A DNA stretch of 64,000 bases from Oscillospiraceae bacterium (GCA_021200565.1 JAJQGJ010000011.1:121416-185415), one strand, 5' to 3'. Shown: positions 1-11,664, counted from the first letter of the stretch. Notes: generated by a model not told the origin, from the sequence alone. Numbers and translations are program-made.

Positions 1-294
1 CTCATGTCTGCGCTTGTCAGCAATAGTTGTAATCAGTGCATTCGCAGAATTCTGCACAAACGGCGTTGCTACCAAGGTTGCTGCCAGAATGACAACGGTT
101 TTTATGTCTCCTGCCATCAGGTAGTTGATGATGAAGCCGGGGAGAAGGGTGCAGGACACGAGTGCTGCCGCATTTACAACCGACTTAAGAAGTGTCAGCA
201 TGATGTAGGGCAGGGCTCTTATACCGCCGATGATATTGACAAGGGCGTAACGGGTGAGATTTGCAGTTTTTCTGAGTTCGTTAAAAAATTTCAT
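1..294 (-). CDS. N-terminal part of a membrane protein, probably ABC exporter transmembrane domain (truncated by window edge)
   Basis: Reverse complement reads MKFFNELRKTANLTRYALVNIIGGIRALPYIMLTLLKSVVNAAALVSCTLLPGFIINYLMAGDIKTVVILAATLVATPFVQNSANALITTIADKRRHE..., open to the window edge, with GAAAGGA upstream; several hydrophobic helices. Confidence 0.55.
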   Translation of the reverse strand, partial: MKFFNELRKTANLTRYALVNIIGGIRALPYIMLTLLKSVVNAAALVSCTLLPGFIINYLMAGDIKTVVILAATLVATPFVQNSANALITTIADKRRHE

Positions 295-403
295 TTTGAA
301 TTAGTCCTTTCAAACATAGTTTCCCGAAAGATAGCTTGCGTTCACTTGGCAAACCACCAAAAACCTGTTTGTAAGGGGGCTAATCACACATCATTCGGGA
401 TAG

Positions 404-475
404 CTAATGGTGAGAAGCACCCGGATGTGTTTTAGAGTTAGACGAACTTGCAATAACTGATACTGCTTTTTTCAT
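404..475 (-). CDS. Short peptide gene, 23 aa: MKKAVSVIASSSNSKTHPGASHH
   Basis: ATG preceded by GAAAGGAG at good spacing, ends in TAG; immediately upstream of and codirectional with the ABC-like gene. Confidence 0.5.
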   Translation of the reverse strand: MKKAVSVIASSSNSKTHPGASHH

Positions 476-626
476 AAAAATGAACTCCTTTCAATGTTCG
501 CTCGGCTGATTATTTGGGAAAATTTTCAGCCGTTATATAAATAGTGTCAGATTTTAGGCAAAAAGTTTCACCGAAAGAAAAATTTTTACAGTAAGTGCGA
601 ATTTGTGTATTGTTGGCGATAATAAA

Positions 627-662
627 AACCGCATAACTGCGTTTTGTAGCTATGCGGCTATT
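627..662 (-). terminator. Rho-independent terminator after the HigBA-like module
   Basis: Stem CCGCATAGCT/AGTTATGCGG followed by a T-rich run on the minus strand. Confidence 0.7.
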
Positions 663-664
663 TG

Positions 665-961
665 TCATGCCCTGTCAACCGGCACGAACTTAATCTCCAT
701 TCTCATTCCAAGCCCTTCGGCAAGTCTCTGAAGGGTTTTCAGTGAAGGATTTCCTTTTCCTTGCTCAAGCTTGCTGATGTCGCTTTGGTTAATGCCGGTT
801 CGCTTGGAAAGCTCCTGCTGCGTGATGCCAGAAACGCTGCGAGCCTTTATCAACGCTCTTTTGATTTCGAACTCCGATTCAAGCGCATCATATTCAGCCT
901 TGACCTCGGGGTCTTCAAGCTGTTCGGCTAAAAAGTCTTTGTAATTTGTATATTCACTCAT
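665..961 (-). CDS. HTH XRE-family antitoxin (HigA-like)
   Basis: ORF with HTH: SGITQQELSKRTGINQSDISKLEQGKGNPSLKTLQRLAEGLG; overlaps the toxin ORF. Confidence 0.85.
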   Translation of the reverse strand: MSEYTNYKDFLAEQLEDPEVKAEYDALESEFEIKRALIKARSVSGITQQELSKRTGINQSDISKLEQGKGNPSLKTLQRLAEGLGMRMEIKFVPVDRA

Positions 962-1308
962 TTCAGATTCTCCTCTCTGCTCAAAAAATCAGTACGGTAT
1001 CTCTTGGCTCTTTCAATCACATTTGTGGGTGTCTTTTGCGTTTTCTTTACAAAACCGTTCGTCAGAACCGCTTTGTCACCGACATAGAAGAAGTACAAAA
1101 CTCTTGAAATATCATTGCCTTGTTTTATTCGAAGTTCAAAAATCCCATCTCCGAGGGCTTTTGAATCTGGTTCTCTCAACATATGTCCAAACTCGGAAAG
1201 AAGGTCAATGCTCCGGTAAACTCGGGCTCGCATTTTTGGCTCTAATTCAAGTATAAAGTCCTTTACGGGTTCTTCACCGTTTGATGTCTTGTAAAATATT
1301 ATGTCCAT
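958..1308 (-). CDS. HigB/RelE-type toxin (phage Gp49-like family)
   Basis: MDIIFYKTSNGEEPVKDFILELEPKMRARVYRSIDLL...GIFELRIKQGNDISRVLYFF...VLTNGFVKKTQKTP is typical of Gp49-like toxins. Confidence 0.85.
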   Translation of the reverse strand: MDIIFYKTSNGEEPVKDFILELEPKMRARVYRSIDLLSEFGHMLREPDSKALGDGIFELRIKQGNDISRVLYFFYVGDKAVLTNGFVKKTQKTPTNVIERAKRYRTDFLSREENLK

Positions 1309-1347
1309 CTGTCCTGCAATCCTCACTTATTTGTTTTATCCCATATC

Positions 1348-1376
1348 ATTATATCATCTGTCTTTTGACTTGTCAA
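1348..1376 (-). promoter_or_regulatory. Sigma-70-type promoter for the HigBA-like module
   Basis: Minus strand TTGACA - 17 nt - TATAAT. Confidence 0.65.
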
Positions 1377-1418
1377 CCTATCTTTTACAAATTATTTCGT
1401 CAATTTGTAATCTCACCC

Positions 1419-1447
1419 TTGCAACTTTTTAAAAACCGTGTTATAAT
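1419..1447 (+). promoter_or_regulatory. Sigma-70-type promoter for the hydrogenase operon
   Basis: TTGCAA - 17 nt - TATAAT. Confidence 0.6.
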
Positions 1448-1485
1448 ATCTGTCGAAATGTTTGTATGAAAGGAAGCGTGATAGC

Positions 1486-3321
1486 TTGTCTAGACTTGCA
1501 CTTATGACTGAAAGCCGGGCTGAGACGGTTGTCGAGGGCATTTACAAGGACATGGAGCGGCGTATTGCCGCAAGTTCTTCTGATGTATGCCCTGTCGACC
1601 TGACACTGGCGTTCCTTAGAATGTGCCACGCCCAGACTTGTGGCAAGTGCGTACCATGCAGAGTGGGACTTGCACAGCTGGGTAATTTATTAGAAGACGT
1701 TCTTAATGGAAGAGGAGACGACTCAACTCTTTCAAAGATCGAGAAACTGGCACACGTAATAGCCGAATCGGCTGACTGTGCAATAGGATTCGAGGCGGCA
1801 AAGATGGTTTTGAAGGGACTCGACGGTTTCCGTGAGGACTACATATCCCATATTGAAAAGCATCACTGCTTCGCTGGAACCCCGATGAGTATTCCCTGCG
1901 TGGGCAACTGTCCCGCAGGCGTCGACATCCCCGGCTATATCGCTCTCGTTGGCGAGGGAAGATATGCCGATGCCGTCAAGCTCATCAGAAAAGACAACCC
2001 GTTCCCGACAGCCTGTGCTCTCATCTGCGAGCATCCCTGCGAGACAAGATGCCGCAGAACTCTTTTGGATGCACCTGTCAACATCCGTGGCTTGAAGAGA
2101 GCAGCGGTTGAGGGAGCTGGAGTTGTGCCCGCACCAGAATGTGCACCTTCCACCGGAAAGAGAGTAGCAATAGTCGGTGGCGGACCTTCCGGACTTTCAT
2201 GTGCATACTACCTGCAGCTCATGGGGCATCAGTGCACCGTTTTCGAGGCTCACTCAAAGCTCGGCGGAATGCTCATCTATGGCATTCCCGCCTACAGACT
2301 TCCTCGTGAGAGACTTCAGAGCGACATCGACTGTATCCTTTCCACCGGCGTTGAGGTAAAACTTAACACCAAGATCGGTGAAGGCGAATACACAATGGAA
2401 AAGCTCCGTGAGGAGTATGACGCCGTCTATATCGCAATCGGCGCCCACACCGACAAGAAGGTCGGAATCGAGGGCGAGGATGCCGAGGGCGTATGGTCAG
2501 CAGTTTCCTTCCTTGGTGGAATCGGCGATGGCGTTATCCCAGATTTGCACGGTAAAAAAGTCTGTGTCATAGGCGGCGGAAATGTCGCCATGGACTGCAC
2601 ACGTTCCGCTATCCGTTGCGGTGCTGAAAGCGTTTCAATCGTCTATCGTCGCCGCAAAGAGGATATGACCGCACTTCCGGAAGAAGTCGACGGTGCAATC
2701 GCCGAGGGCGCAATCATGGTTGACCTTCATGCACCTCTTAAGATTGAAACTGACGAATCTGGCAAGGTTGCGGCTCTCTGGGCAACTCCATATATGCCTG
2801 GTCTTATAAAGAATGGAAGAATGAATCCGAGCCCGTCAGGTCTTGAAGATAAGAGAATTCCTTGCGACGTGGTTCTCGTAGCAATCGGACAGGGTATCGA
2901 CTTCTACAAGCTCGAATCCTCCGGAATACCGGTTGTCAGAGGTGTCATCAAGGGCGACGACTGGACAGAGGTTGAGAATGCACCGGGCGTATTTGCCGGA
3001 GGCGACTGCGTAACCGGACCTAAGACTGCGATAAGAGCTATTGCTGCCGGAAAGGTTGCAGCTGCAAATATCGACTATTACCTTGGCTATAACCATACAA
3101 TCACCACAGATGTCGAAATTCCCGACCCGAATCTCACAGATCGTCCGTACTGCGGCAGAATCAACATGTCAGAGCGTGAGCCTGGTGAGCGCAGAAACGA
3201 CTTCGAGCTGATGGAAATCAAGATGACCGAAAAGGAATCATGTCAGGAAGTGTCAAGATGCTTGAGATGCGATCACTTCGGTTGCGGAATCTTCAAGGGA
3301 GGGAGGAAGAAACAGTGGTAA
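1486..3321 (+). CDS. NuoF C-terminal-like 4Fe-4S domain fused to GltD-like FAD/NAD(P) oxidoreductase; hydrogenase partner subunit
   Basis: CGKCVPCRVGLAQLGNLL (NuoF-type 4Fe-4S), then GVDIPGYIALVGEGRYADAVKLIRKDNPFPTACALICEHPCETRCRR and VAIVGGGPSGLSCAYYL (GltD-like); probable TTG start after AAAGGAAG. Confidence 0.8.
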   Translation: MSRLALMTESRAETVVEGIYKDMERRIAASSSDVCPVDLTLAFLRMCHAQTCGKCVPCRVGLAQLGNLLEDVLNGRGDDSTLSKIEKLAHVIAESADCAIGFEAAKMVLKGLDGFREDYISHIEKHHCFAGTPMSIPCVGNCPAGVDIPGYIALVGEGRYADAVKLIRKDNPFPTACALICEHPCETRCRRTLLDAPVNIRGLKRAAVEGAGVVPAPECAPSTGKRVAIVGGGPSGLSCAYYLQLMGHQCTVFEAHSKLGGMLIYGIPAYRLPRERLQSDIDCILSTGVEVKLNTKIGEGEYTMEKLREEYDAVYIAIGAHTDKKVGIEGEDAEGVWSAVSFLGGIGDGVIPDLHGKKVCVIGGGNVAMDCTRSAIRCGAESVSIVYRRRKEDMTALPEEVDGAIAEGAIMVDLHAPLKIETDESGKVAALWATPYMPGLIKNGRMNPSPSGLEDKRIPCDVVLVAIGQGIDFYKLESSGIPVVRGVIKGDDWTEVENAPGVFAGGDCVTGPKTAIRAIAAGKVAAANIDYYLGYNHTITTDVEIPDPNLTDRPYCGRINMSEREPGERRNDFELMEIKMTEKESCQEVSRCLRCDHFGCGIFKGGRKKQW

Positions 3322-5099
3322 ACGTAAAGATAAATAATATCGACATTCAGGTCGAAGAGGGAACATCAATACTCGATGCCGCAAAGCTAGCCGGTATAAA
3401 TATTCCCACTCTCTGCTTCCTCAAAGGTATTAATGAGATTGGCGCATGCCGTGCCTGCATCGTCGAGGTTGAGGGAATAGACCGCCTTGTAACTGCTTGC
3501 GACAACGTATGTAGCGAAGGCATGGTAATCCACACCGACACAACGAGAGTCAGAGAAGCAAGAAAAACCAACATCGAGCTTCTTCTTTCCCAGCACAGAG
3601 TCAACTGCCCGTCCTGCTTCAGAAACGGCTCCTGCCAGCTCCAGAAGGTCGCTTCGACACTTCGTATAAGTGACAGCTTAAGCTTCAAGACCGAATATCC
3701 GGAAGACAAGTGGAATCCTGAGCTCCCCATCATCCGTGATGAGAGCAAGTGCATCAGGTGTTATCGCTGTGTTTCCGTCTGCCAGAAGGTTCAGTCACTC
3801 GGAATCTGGGACATGGTAGGAACCGGCGCACACACAACCGTCGGTGTATCTAACCACCGCAGTCTTGAGGCTGCCGACTGCGCATTCTGCGGTCAGTGCA
3901 TCACCCACTGCCCGACAAACGCTCTTCACACACGTGACGACACGGAAGCCATCATCGGCGTTGGCGGCGTCATGGACGACAAGGACAAGATCACCGTCGT
4001 TCAGGTAGCGCCTGCTGTTAGAGCCGCATGGGGCGAGGAGTTCGGACTTTCACCTGAAGTCGCAACCGAAAAGCGTCTTGCTGCAGCTTTAAGACGTGTC
4101 GGATTTGACTATGTCTTCGACACCAACTTCTCCGCCGACCTAACCATCATGGAGGAGGGAACCGAGTTCTTAGAGAGAATCAAGCACCCTGAGGGTAAGA
4201 AGTTCCCGATGTTCACATCCTGCTGCCCGGGATGGGTCAGGTTCTTAAAGAGCCAGTACCCTGACATGGTAGACCAGCTTTCAACCGCCAAGTCTCCTCA
4301 GCAGATGTTCGGCGCAGTCACCAAGTCCTACTTCGCAGAGAAGATAGGAGTTGCACCTGAAAACATCGTATGCGTTTCGATAATGCCTTGCACAGCAAAG
4401 AAAGCTGAGCTCGACATTCCGAGCATCAACGATGCCGCTGAGGGCTGCAAGGATGTCGACTTCTCGCTTACAACCCGTGAAATGTGCCGCATGATCAAGG
4501 CTGACCAGATCGATGTTTCGGCTCTTCCCGAGGAAGAATTCGATTCTCCTCTCGGAACCGGAACAGGTGCCGCAGTTATCTTCGGAACGACAGGCGGCGT
4601 TATGGAAGCAGCACTCAGAACCTGCTACTATGTCCTCACCGGCGAGAACCCGAATGCTGACGAAACCTTCAAGGCAGTAAGAGCTCTTGGCAGCGACAAG
4701 CCCTGGATCGAAGCTGAATATAACGTTGCCGGAATCACAGTCAAGGCGGCTGTTGTAAATGGTCTTGGCAATGCAAGAAGGCTCATCAGAGCTATAAGAC
4801 GTGGCGAGGTTGAATACCAGTTCGTCGAAGTTATGGCGTGCCCGGGAGGCTGCGTCGGCGGCGGCGGACAGCCGATCCACTATAACGAAGAGCGTGCTGC
4901 TGAGCGTGGACAGGTTCTCTATAACTACGACAGCGCCAACACCCTCAGATTCTCCCACGATAACCCTGAAATCAAGGCAATATACAAAGATTACCTTGGC
5001 GAGCCCTGCGGAGAGAAGTCGCACCACCTTCTTCACACCGACCATCACGCCTGGACAATGCCCGAGCCGCCGGTCTATGATGAAGACGTCATACACTGA
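3315..5099 (+). CDS. [FeFe]-hydrogenase catalytic subunit with N-terminal 2Fe-2S and 4Fe-4S domains
   Basis: H-cluster motifs TSCCPGWV, MPCTAKKAE, MACPGGCVGGGGQP; ferredoxin-like N-terminus; GTG start overlapping the upstream stop. Confidence 0.95.
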   Translation: MVNVKINNIDIQVEEGTSILDAAKLAGINIPTLCFLKGINEIGACRACIVEVEGIDRLVTACDNVCSEGMVIHTDTTRVREARKTNIELLLSQHRVNCPSCFRNGSCQLQKVASTLRISDSLSFKTEYPEDKWNPELPIIRDESKCIRCYRCVSVCQKVQSLGIWDMVGTGAHTTVGVSNHRSLEAADCAFCGQCITHCPTNALHTRDDTEAIIGVGGVMDDKDKITVVQVAPAVRAAWGEEFGLSPEVATEKRLAAALRRVGFDYVFDTNFSADLTIMEEGTEFLERIKHPEGKKFPMFTSCCPGWVRFLKSQYPDMVDQLSTAKSPQQMFGAVTKSYFAEKIGVAPENIVCVSIMPCTAKKAELDIPSINDAAEGCKDVDFSLTTREMCRMIKADQIDVSALPEEEFDSPLGTGTGAAVIFGTTGGVMEAALRTCYYVLTGENPNADETFKAVRALGSDKPWIEAEYNVAGITVKAAVVNGLGNARRLIRAIRRGEVEYQFVEVMACPGGCVGGGGQPIHYNEERAAERGQVLYNYDSANTLRFSHDNPEIKAIYKDYLGEPCGEKSHHLLHTDHHAWTMPEPPVYDEDVIH

Positions 5100-5112
5100 C
5101 CTAAATAGATAA

Positions 5113-5152
5113 AAAAATTCCCGTGTTACCAAAAGTAGCACGGGATTTTTGT
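5113..5152. terminator. Bidirectional terminator hairpin between convergent genes
   Basis: TTCCCGTGTTAC..AGTAGCACGGGA followed by T-run. Confidence 0.75.
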
Positions 5153-5159
5153 GTTAGGT

Positions 5160-6077
5160 TCAAAGCGTGTCTGGTGGAATGCGCTTGTTTTCAGGATCTT
5201 GATCGGTTGTGCTCTTGCCGGTGTTTTTATTGGCATATAAGTAGCGGCATTCAGCAGGCGAAATCTTTTCCTGTCTCTTGAAGACGGCACAGAAGTAGCT
5301 GCAGTCGTTGTAGCCGACAGCCTTTGAGATGCTGTTGATGGAAAGCTTCGTGTCCATAAGAAGATTCTTAGCTTCAAAGATTCTCTTCTTCGTAAGATGC
5401 TCAAACGGTCTCATATTGAGCGTTTCACGGAAGATACGGCAGATATACTGCGGCGAGAGGTTGACAACCTTAGCCATGTCGTTAAGTGTGATGTCATTCA
5501 TGTAGTTCTGGTCGATATAGTCCATGATGAGCTTGATCTGATCCATGCGGTGATTCTCTCTCGGAGAAACAGGGCAGGAGATAACCTTGTTGAGCTCAAT
5601 AAGGAAGGAATAGATAAGCGATGAATTGTGATGACCGGAATGAATCTTGGTTGAGTGAATGGTTCTTAGCATCTTCTCCCAGATTCGTTCAACCGAAGAA
5701 AGGTCGCCAGTTCTGAAAACAACCGGCTTCGAGAGCCCCAGGCTGTCCAGTATTGGCTCGCATGCGGCACCCGAGAAGGAAACCCAGTGAGTCTCCCATT
5801 CAACGCCATCCTTTGCAAGATAGTCGTGCGGATAGTGAGCAGGAAGGAAGAAGCCGGAATTTTCCGGAATTCTGTATTCCTCGCCGTCGATTGTGAGGAT
5901 GCCCTCACCCTTAGCTGTATATATAACCTGATTGTAAACGTGACCGGTGGGTCTGACACAATGCCTTTCCGGGTCGGTAGAGCCAACACCCGTTACGTAC
6001 AGCGGCAGATTAACCTCATCACCTAAAAGCGCAAAATAAAATTCCTGCAATGCTGATACCTCCAAATGCAAATTCAT
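5160..6077 (-). CDS. AraC-family transcriptional regulator with cupin-type N-terminal domain
   Basis: C-terminal double HTH: IDQNYMNDITLNDMAKVVNLSPQYICRIFRETLNMRPFEHLTKKRIFEAKNLL. Confidence 0.9.
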   Translation of the reverse strand: MNLHLEVSALQEFYFALLGDEVNLPLYVTGVGSTDPERHCVRPTGHVYNQVIYTAKGEGILTIDGEEYRIPENSGFFLPAHYPHDYLAKDGVEWETHWVSFSGAACEPILDSLGLSKPVVFRTGDLSSVERIWEKMLRTIHSTKIHSGHHNSSLIYSFLIELNKVISCPVSPRENHRMDQIKLIMDYIDQNYMNDITLNDMAKVVNLSPQYICRIFRETLNMRPFEHLTKKRIFEAKNLLMDTKLSINSISKAVGYNDCSYFCAVFKRQEKISPAECRYLYANKNTGKSTTDQDPENKRIPPDTL

Positions 6078-6251
6078 ATTTTTTGTTTACCAATAGAATA
6101 TCACTATTTTCGACAAAAGTCAATATTATTTCGAGCGAATTTTGAGAAAAAAGTTTTCGAAATCACGCAAACAAGCCATTTTATAAATTGCGCAAGCCAC
6201 AAATAACATGTGAAAATATTTCATTCTGTCCGATAGTTGCACTATTAACAG

Positions 6252-8165
<1,914 letters not shown>

Positions 8166-8374
8166 ACTTTCACCTCTGTAATTTTGTAGAATTTTTGACT
8201 TGCAGTATTAAATAATAGACTTGCATACTGCACCCGAAAGTGATAAATTTGTATTGTTAAAACATTTACAGGAACTCGACAATATATTTTGGTGTTTCCC
8301 CGTTCAAAAGAGAAAGCAAGGCAGTCCTACTATGGGCTGCTTTGCTTTTTTCGTAAAATTGGGGAGCAGGGGAG

Positions 8375-9253
8375 TCACTCAGTATCGGCTTCTTCATCCC
8401 GGGTGGTCTTAGCGCCCTTCGACGGGTTCATGAACGATTCACGATACTGCGTCGGCGGCATTCCCTCTAGCTCCTTGAAGCGGCGGTTGAAGCTGCGGAC
8501 GCTCGAGAATCCACACTCATAGGCAATCTCCGACATCGGCTTGAGAGTGCTTATAAGCATCGATTTTGCCATTGCGATTCTCTTGGTGCCTATGTAATGG
8601 TTGAGCGTCATGTTAAAATTCTTCGAGAAGACGCTAGAAACGTAGCAGGGAACAATGTTGAGGGCGCTGGCAATGCTCTTGAGCGACAGATCAGAAGTGA
8701 TGTTTTCGTCAACGTAAGCCAAAAGCTTTCTGCAAATCTGATAGCTCGAAAGCCTGTCCTCTCTCTCCTCAAACTCGCCTCCGGAGTACGCCGGCATCAT
8801 TCCTGAAAGCAGAACCGAAAGCATCCCTTTAACAACCGTTTTTCCGACGTTGTAGCTGTGGGAAAATTCGAGCAGAAAAGGAAGCTGAGCCATTGCAAAT
8901 TTCGGGCATCTGTCCTTGTCGAGAACCACGAACGGCGTCTTTGTGCTTTCAAAGAACGACATGAAGTCGAGCAGGAAGTCTGTTCCGAATATGAATGTGC
9001 TTGTTGAGCCGGGAATAGTGCAGTGCATCGAATGGATGGTGTGCGGGCATATCAGAACGCCGCAGCCGGCACCGACTGTGAGCTCTCTTCCGTCAACCAT
9101 AAACATCACTTCGCCGCTTTCGACGATGTCAAGCTCAACCTGACTGTGAAGGTGTCCGGAAGTTTTCACATTTTCGGCGACGTATGCAAATATTCCATAC
9201 TTCGCAACCTCTTCGTTCCATTCCTCATACTTAAAATTATCTGTTTCCTTCAT
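8375..9253 (-). CDS. AraC-family transcriptional regulator
   Basis: DLSLKSIASALNIVPCYVSSVFSKNFNMTLNHYIGTKRIAMAKSML...EIAYECGFSSVRSFNRRFKELEGMPPTQYR. Confidence 0.9.
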   Translation of the reverse strand: MKETDNFKYEEWNEEVAKYGIFAYVAENVKTSGHLHSQVELDIVESGEVMFMVDGRELTVGAGCGVLICPHTIHSMHCTIPGSTSTFIFGTDFLLDFMSFFESTKTPFVVLDKDRCPKFAMAQLPFLLEFSHSYNVGKTVVKGMLSVLLSGMMPAYSGGEFEEREDRLSSYQICRKLLAYVDENITSDLSLKSIASALNIVPCYVSSVFSKNFNMTLNHYIGTKRIAMAKSMLISTLKPMSEIAYECGFSSVRSFNRRFKELEGMPPTQYRESFMNPSKGAKTTRDEEADTE

Positions 9254-9373
9254 AATGTAAATGTTCCTCCTTTGCGGATTTCTCGCAAATCAAGGTGATT
9301 ATAGCATAATAGACCGTAACTTTCAAGTGCCGACACTCTCCAAAGAGGATAATTCGGCAAAATGCTCGAAATA

Positions 9374-10777
9374 TCACGCCATTCCGAAGTACTTGGCGGC
9401 ATTATTGTAGCTGATGCCCTCGATTATCTCCTTAAGCGCATTTTCATCGTCTGGATATTCGCCGTTTTCAACCCACTCGCCGACTATGTCACAGAGGATT
9501 CTTCTGAAATATTCATGACGTGTGTAGGACAAAAAGCTTCTTGAATCGGTCAGCATTCCGACGAAGTTTCCAAGAAGCGACAGGCTCGCCAGCGAGCGCA
9601 TATGTGCATCCATTCCGACCTTCGAATCCTGAAACCACCATGCAGCACCGTGCTGAATCTTACCCTGAGCCTCAGTTCCCTGGAAGCTTCCGATGATGGT
9701 GTCGATCATCGCATTGTCGCCAGGATTGAGGGAATAAACAATGGTCTTCGGGAGCTTATTATTGACGTCAAGAGCATTGAGGAATCCTGCAAGCTCTTTT
9801 GAGTTGTCTTTTGTGAGGATGCAGTCAAAGCCGGTATCCGCACCGATTGAATTAAAAAGTCTGGTGTTTGCACTTCTCTGAACCCCAAAGTGCAGCTGCA
9901 TGACAATGTTCTTTTCAGCGTACTGCTCGCCGAGATAAAGAAGTATAGCAGTCTTGTACTTGTCTGCCTCTTCCATAGTCGCCTTGCCGCCGTTCATTAC
10001 CTTCTGGAATATCGACTCAACCTCATCGTCAGTAGCGGGAGAATAAACCATATAGTCAATTCCGTGATCGGTTGCCAGGCAGCCGTGGGCGATAAAGTGA
10101 TCTAATCTTAATCCCAGAGCCTTCTTGACGTCTTGGACAGTCTTTATGTCAACTCCGGAAGCTTCGCTGAGAGCGTGGATATATTCACAGAAACCGTTCT
10201 TTTCAATGTTGACAGCTTTGTCAGGGCGGAATGACGGGCAGACCTTAGTTCTGAAGCTATCATCAGCGGCGATCTTCTCGTGCCACTCGAGGCTGTCGAC
10301 AGGGTCGTCAGTTGTTCCGATCATCTTCACATTCGAGCGTGAAATTATACCTCTTGCGCTCATTTCCGGCTCTTTAAGCTTCTCGTTGCATAGCTTATAG
10401 ACCTCGGGAGCTGTCTCAGCGTTGAGAATTCCGTCGTAGCCGAAATATCTCTTGAGCTCAAGATGAGTCCAGTGATACATCGGGTTCCCGATAGCCTTTG
10501 GAAGAGCTTCGGCAAACCTCAGGAATTTTGTGTAGTCGTCAGCATCGCCGGTTATTTCGCTCTCCGGAGTGCCGTTTGAGCGGATCATTCGCCATTTGTA
10601 GTGGTCGCCTCCGAGCCAAATCTCGGTTATGCTGTCAAAACGCTTGTCCTCGTAAATCTCTTTCGGGCTGATGTGGCAGTGGTAGTCGATGATAGGCATA
10701 TTTTCGGCGTAGCTGTGATAAAGATGCTTCGCAGTCTCAGAGTGAAGCATGAAATCATCGTTTATAAATGTATTCAT
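9374..10777 (-). CDS. uxaC: Glucuronate isomerase
   Basis: PIIDYHCHISPKEIYEDKRFDSITEIWLGGDHYKWRMIRSNG is characteristic of UxaC. Confidence 0.95.
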   Translation of the reverse strand: MNTFINDDFMLHSETAKHLYHSYAENMPIIDYHCHISPKEIYEDKRFDSITEIWLGGDHYKWRMIRSNGTPESEITGDADDYTKFLRFAEALPKAIGNPMYHWTHLELKRYFGYDGILNAETAPEVYKLCNEKLKEPEMSARGIISRSNVKMIGTTDDPVDSLEWHEKIAADDSFRTKVCPSFRPDKAVNIEKNGFCEYIHALSEASGVDIKTVQDVKKALGLRLDHFIAHGCLATDHGIDYMVYSPATDDEVESIFQKVMNGGKATMEEADKYKTAILLYLGEQYAEKNIVMQLHFGVQRSANTRLFNSIGADTGFDCILTKDNSKELAGFLNALDVNNKLPKTIVYSLNPGDNAMIDTIIGSFQGTEAQGKIQHGAAWWFQDSKVGMDAHMRSLASLSLLGNFVGMLTDSRSFLSYTRHEYFRRILCDIVGEWVENGEYPDDENALKEIIEGISYNNAAKYFGMA

Positions 10778-10915
10778 AAAGAAATCCTCCGTATCTTTTC
10801 AGGTTGAGATTATTATACAACAATGCTTGAGGCCTTTCAATAGCTGCAAGTAAAAAAATAGTAGACAAAAAGCCGGAAATGCTCTATAATAGTCTGTAGA
10901 AATGGGGGATTTATA

Positions 10916-11620
10916 ATGGCAGAAAATATCCATGCAGGGCATCGCGGGAGACTTAAGGACATCTTCGCTTCCGACGGCATAACAGCTTTGACCGACGCAA
11001 GAGCTCTCGAAATGCTCCTGTTTTACGTAATTCCACGCTCCGACACCTATCCGCTTGCATGCCGGCTTGTCGACACGTTCGGAAGCCTCAGGGCCGTTCT
11101 TTCGGCATCTCCCGAGGAACTCAGAACCGTCAACGGCTTCGGCGACAGTGCCGTTTTATTCCTCGACTTTGTCCATCAGCTCTATGAGCGTCTCGCAGAG
11201 GATGAAATGCGTCAATACCTGACGCCCGAGGAGATGAAGTATAATTCTCCTACCGACCTGTGCCGGTATTTTGAGGAAAAGCTTTCACGCTGTCCGATTG
11301 AGCAGGCATGGCTTGTCTGCTTCGACAAGGATATGTGCTTCAAGCATGCCTATCTTCTTGGTGAGGGCAATGCAACGAATGTGGCGTTCAGCCCTGAGAA
11401 TGTCATAAAATTCGTCAGGGATTCCGGCTGCAGCATCTGCGCCATAGGACATAACCACCCGACAGAGGGCTCGGAGCCGTCTGAAACCGACCGTGCCTCA
11501 ACCATGAAGCTCAAAGCACTCCTGAAAAAAGAGGGAATAACCCTCATGGAGCATGTGGTTGTCGGTGTCGGCAGTACCTCCTGCATAGTTGCCGGGGAAA
11601 TAGAGCATATGCTCCGCTGA
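10916..11620 (+). CDS. radC: RadC-like JAB domain protein
   Basis: AIGHNHPTEGSEPSETD JAB motif; RadC N-terminal HhH-like region. Confidence 0.85.
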   Translation: MAENIHAGHRGRLKDIFASDGITALTDARALEMLLFYVIPRSDTYPLACRLVDTFGSLRAVLSASPEELRTVNGFGDSAVLFLDFVHQLYERLAEDEMRQYLTPEEMKYNSPTDLCRYFEEKLSRCPIEQAWLVCFDKDMCFKHAYLLGEGNATNVAFSPENVIKFVRDSGCSICAIGHNHPTEGSEPSETDRASTMKLKALLKKEGITLMEHVVVGVGSTSCIVAGEIEHMLR

Positions 11621-11636
11621 AATCATGTATATATTC

Positions 11637-11664
11637 AAGCCCGGATTTTCCGGGCTTCTTTTTT
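11637..11664 (+). terminator. Rho-independent terminator
   Basis: AAGCCCGGATTTTCCGGGCTTCTTTTTT. Confidence 0.85.

Noticed and set aside
4-435. 143-aa plus-strand ORF
   Set aside because: Antisense to the membrane-protein gene and the small peptide on the minus strand; Cys/His-rich composition with no recognisable domain; no convincing RBS.
4281-5141. 286-aa minus-strand ORF inside the hydrogenase gene
   Set aside because: Antisense to a highly conserved catalytic gene; long open frame explained by codon bias of the sense strand.
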